A stretch of 37,306 bases of DNA from Balneolaceae bacterium (GTDB taxonomy: Bacteria; Bacteroidota; Rhodothermia; Balneolales; Balneolaceae), in NCBI GenBank assembly GCA_007127745.1, contig SKYV01000117.1:1-37306 (forward strand), in the 5' to 3' direction. A model generated the notes under the pieces. That model worked only from the letters and a program-made list of their open reading frames with translations. It ran no database searches and had not been told where the DNA came from. Positions 17,893-23,904 of the stretch are shown in pieces; the stretch's first letter is position 1, and every line of letters starts with the position of its first letter. The position numbers and the translations under genes are program-made.

Positions 17893-19221
17893 TTATTTCA
17901 CCCGGATCAACCGTACGCCGAAGTGGCCGTCACAGCCGTGTTGATGCGGCAGGGTTTGATAGGCAAACCCATCTTCCACAAGAACTTCTTCAGGTAAAAA
18001 GTCTTCGAGTGATTCCAACTCGAAGTTGTCATATTTTTCCAGGAATTTCTGAACCTGTTCCCAGTTTTCTTCCGGCTCGATAGAGCATGTGCTGTAAATT
18101 AGCCTTCCGTCCCGTTTCACGTGATTTGCAGCCTCATCCAGCAGTTCTTCCTGAAGTTTTACGGCATTTTCGAGATCCTCTTCCGTGCGTTTCCAGCGCA
18201 GGTCGGCCCGTTTGCTCAAAACACCGGTTCCGGTACAGGGAGCATCCAGCAGTACGCCATCGGCCAGCTTCAGCTTGAGTTCACGCACATCATCCTTCCG
18301 GATTTTGATGTTTTCGGCATTGTAATCCATGGCACTTTGAGCCAGCATTTCGAGGCGGTTCGGGTTGATGTCGACGGCCATAATGGTTCCTTCACCCTGC
18401 ATCATATCCGACATCACAATGCTTTTGGTGCCTGGTGCGGCACACAGATCATAGATGGTTTCACCGGGCATCGGTTCAACAATGGTCGGGGCAAATCCTG
18501 CAGAAATATCCTGAACCAGGCAAATTCCTTTTTTCAGCAGCCCTTTTGAGATAAACGGGGCTACAGAATCTACCTTAAAATAGCCGGGAAGCCAGTCGCT
18601 CTCCTCAAATTCGATATCGAGCTTCTCCATCCGAAGTTTGAAATACTCGGTTTTGGTGCGGAGATTATTGACACGCACATAGTAGTTTGGCCGTTGATTG
18701 TTGGCCTGCATGAGCTGAAATGCTTCCCGTTCTCCGAAACGTTGTACCCACCGCTTCACCATCCATTCCGGATGAGAAAATGTGGTGGCAATCAGTTTGG
18801 TGCGATCTTCAAAAGCGGGTTTGGGGAGTTTGTTGATGTCTCGCTGAATATTTCGGAGGATGGCATTGACCAAATCGCCCGATTTGGAACCGAGTTTGAG
18901 TTTGGCAATTTCCACCGCTTCGTTGATCGTGGCATAATCCGGTGTGCCGCCCATAAACAGAAGCTCGTAAAGGCCGAGCCGGAGAATATTTTTCAGCATC
19001 GGTTTCATCTCTTCAACGGCGATGCTGGAAAACTGATTGATGATGAAATCGAGGTAACTTCTTCGCCGGAGAATGTTCTGCACATATTCGCGGGCCTGTG
19101 CACGTTCTCTGGGTTCAAGTTCATCGGCTGATGCAAAACTAAGCGAGCCGGTTTCGTCAAACGCTATTAAAATATCGATACTTTCAGATCGTGCAGTAGC
19201 TTCCGTTTCCAATGCTGTCAA
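17893..19221 (-). CDS. rsmB: 16S rRNA (cytosine-967-C5)-methyltransferase
   Basis: About 442 residues. The N-terminal about 130 residues form a NusB-like RNA-binding domain (REYVQNILRRRSYLDFIINQF, MLKNILRLGLYELLFM, INEAVEIAK). The C-terminal Rossmann methyltransferase has the SAM loop DLCAAPGTKS at about residue 257, motif IV DAPCTGTGVLSKRADLRW at about 325, and the catalytic-cysteine motif STCSIEPEENW at about 377. It methylates C967 of 16S rRNA using SAM. The start is uncertain: 19221 is a TTG, there is no ATG in frame before the conserved domain, and an in-frame stop lies 30 bp upstream. A TTG start at 19221 or 19212 is therefore likely. Confidence 0.94.
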   Translation of the reverse strand: MTALETEATARSESIDILIAFDETGSLSFASADELEPRERAQAREYVQNILRRRSYLDFIINQFSSIAVEEMKPMLKNILRLGLYELLFMGGTPDYATINEAVEIAKLKLGSKSGDLVNAILRNIQRDINKLPKPAFEDRTKLIATTFSHPEWMVKRWVQRFGEREAFQLMQANNQRPNYYVRVNNLRTKTEYFKLRMEKLDIEFEESDWLPGYFKVDSVAPFISKGLLKKGICLVQDISAGFAPTIVEPMPGETIYDLCAAPGTKSIVMSDMMQGEGTIMAVDINPNRLEMLAQSAMDYNAENIKIRKDDVRELKLKLADGVLLDAPCTGTGVLSKRADLRWKRTEEDLENAVKLQEELLDEAANHVKRDGRLIYSTCSIEPEENWEQVQKFLEKYDNFELESLEDFLPEEVLVEDGFAYQTLPHQHGCDGHFGVRLIRVK

Positions 19222-19439
19222 TAGGTTTAAAGTGTTAAAATTTCTGTCTCAATGAACTGATTTGCCCTTATTATACATCATAAAACAAGTCAGTTTTAAA
19301 TATAGAGCTTTGAACGTCTTTTTGCTAATTCAGGGTTGGATTAAAAAACATAATTCCGGCGGGATTTGGAATAGAGCAAATATTAGATGCAAATGAGACC
19401 TGGAATTTAAAAAGAAATCGAAGCCACTGAAGTCAAAAT

Positions 19440-19471
19440 GCGCCATGCACCGGGCGTTAAGCGGAATGTGG
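19440..19471. repeat. Dispersed 32-bp intergenic motif, copy A
   Basis: GCGCCATGCACCGGGCGTTA... matches the segment at 22453-22484 at 26 of 32 positions (shared core CCGGGCG and GAATGTGG). Each copy is followed by GACAGAACTTT, although at different distances (109 versus 19 bp). This supports a dispersed non-coding repeat. Confidence 0.6.
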
Positions 19472-19485
19472 TTTGGGGCGTGTGG

Positions 19486-19588
19486 AGTTCTGTCCTTAAA
19501 AAAATGGGAATGTTTTTTTAACCGCAGAAGGAAGTAAGGCAGAAATTGCAGTCATCAAAAACCTCCGCGGTTACTTCCTGACAGAACT
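19486..19588. repeat. Nested inverted-repeat element (MITE-like)
   Basis: The outer arms AGTTCTGTC (19486-19494) and GACAGAACT (19580-19588) are perfect 9-bp inverted copies. The inner arms TAACCGC (19519-19525) and GCGGTTA (19567-19573) are perfect 7-bp inverted copies. The element is 103 bp and codes for nothing. The related locus at 22453-22520 has the flanking motifs but only 19 bp between them, as expected if this copy gained an insertion. Confidence 0.5.
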
Positions 19589-19654
19589 TTGGCCTTGTTC
19601 GTTTTAACTACAGGAGCCGCTGAGGTGGATAGACCAGGATATAAAAACCAATAA

Positions 19655-21271
19655 TTACTGCTCCACGAACTCGAAGTTTTCTCCGTCAAAAAGGCCTTTG
19701 TCGCTCATCTTCAGACTGGGGATCACCAGCAGGGCCATGAACGAGATCAGCATAAACGGAGCTTTCAGGGTACTGCCCATTTCGCGGGATATTTTGCTGA
19801 GCCGTTCATATCCCCTGGCCACATCTTCCCCGGGGGCATCACTCATAATCCCGCCGATGGGAAGAGGAAGAATATTGGTTTGATCTCCGTGAACGGCCGA
19901 AATACCACCCTCATGTTCCATGATCAGATTCACAGCACGGCTCAAGAAATCATCCGAAGTTCCCACCACAATAATATTATGCGAATCGTGCGCCACGGAT
20001 GAGGCAATCGCACCGTTTTTCAGCCCAAAATTTTTGATGAACCCAACCGCCGGAGCTGATTCTTCGTAGCGGTTTACCACAGCAACTTTCAGGATATCAT
20101 TTTTGGGATCGGGTAAAACTTCGCCGTTCATAACCGGCAGGTTAACGACCTCTTTTTCTGTGATCAGCTCACCGTCACGGGCTACAATAACCTGCTGGGC
20201 CGAACGGTCCGAGCGCAGTTTAAAATCATCGGCTTCTACCTTGTATGAAGTGAAATTGTTGATTCGCCTGGACTCCACCTCGGGAAACTGAACCGCGTTA
20301 TCTTTAAATACCGGAATCCCGTCAATCCAGGTTTCCTTCACATTCATGGATTCGGGGCTGTCCACTACAATGAAATCTGCGGGATCACCCTTTTGAAGTA
20401 ATCCTATGTGCAAGTTGTAATGTTTTACGGGCAGCACCGATGCAGCGTGAAGAACATCAAACAGATCGTACCCGAGTTTGAGTGTGCGCGGCACCATTTC
20501 GTTGATGTGGCCGCGAATCAGGTCATCGGGATGTTTATCATCCGAACAAAACATCATTTTGCCGGGATACTCTCCAAGCAGGCTGATCAGTGCATTATAA
20601 TTTTTGGCCGCACTACCTTCGCGGATGGCGATCAGCATTCCCTGTTTCAGTTTATCCTCAGCCTCTTCTTTCGAAAAACTTTCGTGATCGGTACTGATTC
20701 CGGCTGATGCATATTTTACAGCCCGTTCACCTTTCAGCCCTGGCGCGTGGCCGTCAACCGGTTTTCCCAATTTTCTGGCCGACTCAATTTTTGCGAACAC
20801 CTCCGGATCATCATTCAGCACTCCCGGCCAGTTCATCATCTCGGCGAGATAGTGAATCTCATCTCTCTGCATTAATTCAGCCACATCATCCACATTCAGT
20901 TCGGCGCCGGCAGTTTCGAACGGAGTGGCCGGCACGCAAGACGGGGCACCAAAATAGAACTTCAGCGGCACTTTTTTTCCGTTTTCAATCATAAATTCCA
21001 CACCCTCTTTTCCGCAGACGTTGGCAATTTCGTGCGGATCGGAAACAGTGGCAACGGTGCCGTGTTTTACAGCAAGCCTGGCAAATTCCGAGGGCACCAG
21101 CATCGAGCTTTCGATATGAATGTGTGCATCCACCATACCGGGCATGATGTATTGTTTGGGTACATTCTCAGCCGGTTTGATGACGGTAATTTTTCCATTC
21201 TCAATCCTGACCTCTCCTTTAAAACGCTTTCGCTGAACCGGGTCGATAATGAATCCTTTCACTGATTTCAT
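19655..21271 (-). CDS. ade: Adenine deaminase
   Basis: Ade converts adenine to hypoxanthine and ammonia in purine salvage, in the cytoplasm. The protein is 538 residues, near the family norm. Amidohydrolase metal-site motifs are present: GMVDAHIHIESSML at about residues 45-58, TVATVSDPHEIANVCG at about 73-88, and a CSDDKHPDDLIRGHINEMV metal/base segment at about 241. The C-terminal Ade-specific domain has [18 protein letters not shown] at about 435 and SMTL-type hydrophobic MLISFMALLVIPSLKMSDKG at the end. It is 4-bp coupled (ATGA) to the upstream membrane-GNAT gene. No purine riboswitch-like fold was seen upstream. Confidence 0.95.
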   Translation of the reverse strand: MKSVKGFIIDPVQRKRFKGEVRIENGKITVIKPAENVPKQYIMPGMVDAHIHIESSMLVPSEFARLAVKHGTVATVSDPHEIANVCGKEGVEFMIENGKKVPLKFYFGAPSCVPATPFETAGAELNVDDVAELMQRDEIHYLAEMMNWPGVLNDDPEVFAKIESARKLGKPVDGHAPGLKGERAVKYASAGISTDHESFSKEEAEDKLKQGMLIAIREGSAAKNYNALISLLGEYPGKMMFCSDDKHPDDLIRGHINEMVPRTLKLGYDLFDVLHAASVLPVKHYNLHIGLLQKGDPADFIVVDSPESMNVKETWIDGIPVFKDNAVQFPEVESRRINNFTSYKVEADDFKLRSDRSAQQVIVARDGELITEKEVVNLPVMNGEVLPDPKNDILKVAVVNRYEESAPAVGFIKNFGLKNGAIASSVAHDSHNIIVVGTSDDFLSRAVNLIMEHEGGISAVHGDQTNILPLPIGGIMSDAPGEDVARGYERLSKISREMGSTLKAPFMLISFMALLVIPSLKMSDKGLFDGENFEFVEQ

Positions 21272-21906
21272 GTCTGTTCCGTAAGTTTATGTTGATATTG
21301 GCCGGGATCGTTGCTGCTGCGGACGAATCCAACCTTTTCCAGATAGTGGTTGTGTGCTTTGTTTCCGGCCGGAGTGGTGATAGTCCGAACCCCCTGGTTT
21401 CTAAAATAATGAACCTTATCGTTAAAAAGATAGTTGCCGATTTTAAAATCTCGGTAATCGGGAATCACATAATCGAGGTCGATGGCCAGTTTACCGTTCT
21501 CATCCAGATTCCCGAGAACAAGCCCGGCCGGGATCATATTACGCAGCACAAACAGGGTAAAGTTATGATTGTTACTGACCGTGAAATCCGGCTGAAAAGT
21601 ATGGATGCTCTCCCGGTGAAAGTTTAAAAATTCTTTCAAATATTCAGATTCTCCATGAATGCGAAGTAACCTGAAAAAATCTTTGTCTTTATAGATCTGA
21701 ATCAGATAGTAGATGTTTATCAGCACAATGAAACCGTTCATGGCGGCAACGGGTATTGAACCAATCAAAATTCCGTACACCGAAAACGTAAAGGCGCCGA
21801 TCATGTTCACGACTCTCAGTTTTACGATGGCGCTCATCATCAGGGAAATGGCTACCAGAATGGATGCCAGGTAGCCGATCAATTCATAAATAAGAGTGGT
21901 TTCCAT
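21268..21906 (-). CDS. Membrane protein with C-terminal GNAT-like acetyltransferase domain
   Basis: In this 212-residue protein, residues about 1-75 form three hydrophobic segments (IYELIGYLASILVAISLMM, VVNMIGAFTFSVYGILIG, VAAMNGFIVLINIYYLIQIY), resembling YgjV-like inner-membrane proteins. Residues about 85-205 look like a GNAT fold: NFTLFVLRNMIPAGLVLG, then IDLDYVIPDYRDFKIGNYLF (a diverged acyl-CoA loop, normally Q/RxxGxG/A), and TPAGNKAHNHYLEKVGF as the late GNAT motif. The acceptor is unknown, and the loop divergence leaves catalytic activity open. Its stop overlaps the ade start by 4 bp, so it is probably the first gene of a two-gene operon. Confidence 0.7.
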   Translation of the reverse strand: METTLIYELIGYLASILVAISLMMSAIVKLRVVNMIGAFTFSVYGILIGSIPVAAMNGFIVLINIYYLIQIYKDKDFFRLLRIHGESEYLKEFLNFHRESIHTFQPDFTVSNNHNFTLFVLRNMIPAGLVLGNLDENGKLAIDLDYVIPDYRDFKIGNYLFNDKVHYFRNQGVRTITTPAGNKAHNHYLEKVGFVRSSNDPGQYQHKLTEQT

Positions 21907-22074
21907 AAATCAGGCAGTTTGTTAAGAAAGTTCTTTTTTGTTTGATTTGAGTAATTAAAAAAAAGTTTTCCGTACTGTGCCATGGGAAAATAACTAAAAT
22001 AACGTGAGTTCGAGATAAAATCGTTGAAATAAGCATCCAAAGGGGCGCACAACGAGTTAATGAATGTTCGATTC

Positions 22075-22210
22075 CGTCATGCCGGGCTTGATCCGGCATC
22101 TCCTGCTTAAATCAAAGATAGGAGATTTCATTACATGGGTATCGCTACGCTCGGAGCACTCCGCTATCGCTGCGTGTTCAGAAAATGAGCGTATCCAGTA
22201 CGGGATGACG
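22075..22210. repeat. Palindromic intergenic element with inverted ends
   Basis: The ends CGTCATGCCGGGCTTGAT (22075-22092) and ATCCAGTACGGGATGACG (22193-22210) are inverted relative to each other at 14 of 18 positions. Within it, ATGCCGG/CCGGCAT forms a 7-bp hairpin (22079-22099) and CGGAG-ca-CTCCG a second one (22152-22163). The 'CGTCATGCCGG..TTGATCCGGCAT' wording is typical of dispersed bacterial palindromic repeats. Confidence 0.55.
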
Positions 22211-22292
22211 CCCTTTTTGGACAGCCTCAGACTCATTTTTCCTTTTCTTATGTCGAACTGACGTTAAAATAAAATTATGCCCTTAAGAATTT

Positions 22293-22381
22293 AACCGCAG
22301 TGGGCGCAATGGAACGCTGAGGGGTGTAGAGTAAAATCACATCTATCGAAAACCTGCGCGCCTCCCCGTACGCTCGCGGTT
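22293..22381. repeat. AACCGC/GCGGTT inverted repeat
   Basis: AACCGC (22293-22298) and GCGGTT (22376-22381) are inverted, 89 bp end to end. They begin with the same TTAACCGCAG as the inner arm of the element at 19519. Like that element, this one sits close to a copy of the CCGGGCG/GAATGTGG motif. Confidence 0.45.
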
Positions 22382-22393
22382 TTTATTCATCAC

Positions 22394-22424
22394 TCGTCTG
22401 ACGATTGCTTTTTTCGTCTGACGA
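22394..22424. promoter_or_regulatory. Two 11-bp palindromes TCGTCTGACGA, 20 bp apart
   Basis: TCGTCTGACGA occurs at 22394-22404 and again at 22414-22424. Each is a palindrome around a central base, and they start exactly 20 bp apart, about two helical turns. This resembles paired operator sites. The nearest downstream promoter would be that of the GNAT-ade operon, nearly 500 bp away, so a repeat origin is equally possible. Confidence 0.3.
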
Positions 22425-22452
22425 ATATTAAGGTCCATTTCTATCTATCAAA

Positions 22453-22484
22453 GTGCCAAGCGCCGGGCGCTATGCAGAATGTGG
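22453..22484. repeat. Dispersed 32-bp intergenic motif, copy B
   Basis: GTGCCAAGCGCCGGGCGCTA... is the counterpart of 19440-19471 (26/32 identical). GACAGAACTTT follows at 22503, 19 bp later, with no inserted nested repeat as in copy A. Confidence 0.6.
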
Positions 22485-22527
22485 TGGGATGATTTTCTAA
22501 CAGACAGAACTTTAGGCTTGCCCATTT

Positions 22528-23037
22528 TTAATCCATTTTGTCGTGTGTTACCTCAATGCTAACCCCGCCGGCAAGAGTCTGATAAACCACACAAAAACGT
22601 TCGGTCAGTTTCAGAAGAGTTGCTATATCTTCATCAGACGCATCGGTTTGAAGCCTGTAATGAAGGCGGATATTTTTGAAACCTACCGGCGCTTCTTTGG
22701 ATACACCCAATGTTCCCCGGAAATCGAGATCGCCCTCTGCTGAAACTTCGGCATCTTCAAGGTTCAGTTCTATAGCTTTGGCTACGGTATTGAGGGTAAC
22801 GCCGGCACAGGCCACGAGGGCTTCAAGCAGCATATCCCCCGAGCAGGCTTGAATTCCCGAGCCTCCGGTGGCCGGATGGTGGCCCGCCTCAACAAGTGCT
22901 TTGCCCGTTTCAACTTTGCAGGAGAGATTTTCACCGATTCGCCCGGAGGCCCTTAGCGTAACCACCGCCGATTCCGGGTCCTCTTTATACTTTTGTTTGA
23001 TTGGAGCCTGAATGGCTCTCAGTTTTTCAGCATCCAT
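22528..23037 (-). CDS. OsmC family protein
   Basis: This 169-residue OsmC-like protein has a first conserved cysteine region at GSGIQACSGDMLLEALVACAGVTLNTVAKA (about residues 58-87), containing two cysteines 12 residues apart, and a C-terminal LTERFCVVYQTLAGGVSIEV segment with another cysteine near residue 148. OsmC/Ohr proteins are cytoplasmic dimers that reduce organic hydroperoxides through a Cys pair. The 'C.GDMLLEALVACAG' style matches the broader OsmC/YhfA group rather than Ohr, so a detoxification role is probable but the substrate is open. It reads in the same direction as the DoxX-like gene 51 bp upstream and could be co-transcribed with it. Confidence 0.88.
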   Translation of the reverse strand: MDAEKLRAIQAPIKQKYKEDPESAVVTLRASGRIGENLSCKVETGKALVEAGHHPATGGSGIQACSGDMLLEALVACAGVTLNTVAKAIELNLEDAEVSAEGDLDFRGTLGVSKEAPVGFKNIRLHYRLQTDASDEDIATLLKLTERFCVVYQTLAGGVSIEVTHDKMD

Positions 23038-23088
23038 GGGTTTGTTTTATTGTTGAAGGATTGATGCAGTTATTGTCAGAATTAAATA

Positions 23089-23466
23089 TCAATATTTAAG
23101 CCCCTGTTCATCTTTGTAATGTCCGGCAAGAAAAAGAGCTCCACCAGCCAGGGCGATATCTTTTAACAAATTAGGCAGTGCCTGGGGATTCTCCGCAAGA
23201 ACTCCCGGCAGGTGAACCGTAAGTGCCAGAATAAGCAACATAAGGGCAAGCAGCAGGCTGGTCAGCTTTACCTGGATTTGCGCAACAATACAGATGCTTG
23301 CCGCCAGAAATGCAACTCCGGTTAAATAAATCCAGATGATGTCGCCGGGCATAAATTCGGGAACCATTCCGGCCATATCGCTTCCCATCATAAAGTGGAT
23401 AATCCCAAAAATTCCAAACGGAAGTGCAAACAGCATACGGGCAACTCGGTCAGTTAGAAAAGTCAT
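23089..23466 (-). CDS. DoxX-like small membrane protein
   Basis: This 125-residue protein has four hydrophobic segments: MLFALPFGIFGIIHFMMG, IIWIYLTGVAFLAASICIV, LTSLLLALMLLILALTVHL and LLKDIALAGGALFLAGHY. The pattern F-G-x-x-H-F...P, then a late K-D-x-x-L-x-G-G-A-L, is that of DoxX/DoxX-like proteins in the cytoplasmic membrane. Members have been tied to thiosulfate/quinone chemistry or oxidative stress, but this one has no demonstrated reaction. The neighbouring OsmC gene makes a redox-stress role plausible (inferred). Confidence 0.75.
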   Translation of the reverse strand: MTFLTDRVARMLFALPFGIFGIIHFMMGSDMAGMVPEFMPGDIIWIYLTGVAFLAASICIVAQIQVKLTSLLLALMLLILALTVHLPGVLAENPQALPNLLKDIALAGGALFLAGHYKDEQGLKY

Positions 23467-23904
23467 AATTTAACTCATTTTAATTAAGGTTGTAATCTGC
23501 AACGAATGTAAGCGATCAATCGTTGCAGAATCTCTGTCAATAACACGTACACAACAGATTCCGGATTGTGTGTCAGTTACGATTCACCTCAAAATAACGG
23601 CTATCCGGCATTATTTCAGCGTATATATTATAATTTGTTTAAGGCTCATAAGCACAAGCGGGACGCTTGCGCCATCACTTGAATGGCAATGGCGCAAACG
23701 TCTCGTTTGTGCCGTGTGTGTCTTAGCATTCGTATCTGGATGGCGCAAACGTTTCGTTTGTGCCAAATGTACCCTTATCATTTGTACTACTCTTTCACAA
23801 CTCTGCCAGGATCCGAAAAAGCACGGCGCTCTGGCAGTTTGTATGATTCTGTTTTCTAATTCTTTATTCCTGGCGAACCGAGGCGTCGGGATGCCTTTGA
23901 TGCA
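23467..23904. other. Intergenic region with REP-like palindromes between the OsmC/DoxX genes and cydC
   Basis: This is 438 bp without a gene. The part next to 23467 is the likely promoter side of the DoxX-OsmC pair. The centre holds three REP-like palindromes. The cydC-proximal part is the 3' flank of the cyd operon; no convincing terminator with a T-run was found there. ORF 23570-23908 repeats WRKR-VCA because it crosses the palindromes and is rejected. Confidence 0.6.
23651..23764. repeat. Triplet of REP-like palindromes
   Basis: Three 23-bp palindromes with a 3-nt loop lie in 114 bp: 23651-23673 (core GCACAAGCG-gga-CGCTTGCGC), 23691-23713 (GGCGCAAACG-tct-CGTTTGTGCC) and 23742-23764 (GGCGCAAACG-ttt-CGTTTGTGCC). 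The second and third are in direct orientation 51 bp apart; the first is inverted relative to them. All three share the same single off-centre mismatch (G·U when transcribed), which defines orientation as in REP elements. Confidence 0.75.

Larger units (their letters stand above)
19222..19654. other. Intergenic region with mosaic repeats between ade and rsmB
   Basis: This is 433 bp without a gene. The rsmB-proximal part (to about 19400) is AT-rich and probably holds its promoter. The rest holds the 32-bp motif shared with 22453-22484 and a nested inverted-repeat element, described separately. No ORF has family-like features. Confidence 0.6.
21907..22527. other. 620-bp intergenic region rich in repeats
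   Basis: There is no credible gene. In order it holds an AT-rich leader for the GNAT-ade operon (21907-22050), a palindromic element (22075-22210), an AACCGC/GCGGTT inverted repeat (22293-22381), two 11-bp palindromes (22394-22424) and the second copy of the 32-bp motif (22453-22484) with GACAGAACTTT at 22503. ORF 22064-22261 is produced by the repeat. Confidence 0.65.

Noticed and set aside
22064-22100. tRNA-like T-arm (GTTCGATTCC)
   Set aside because: No matching acceptor, D or anticodon stems around it; it is the edge of the palindromic element.
23651-23764. CRISPR array
   Set aside because: There are only three palindromic units, one inverted, with unequal spacing (40 and 51 bp between unit starts) and no cas genes.
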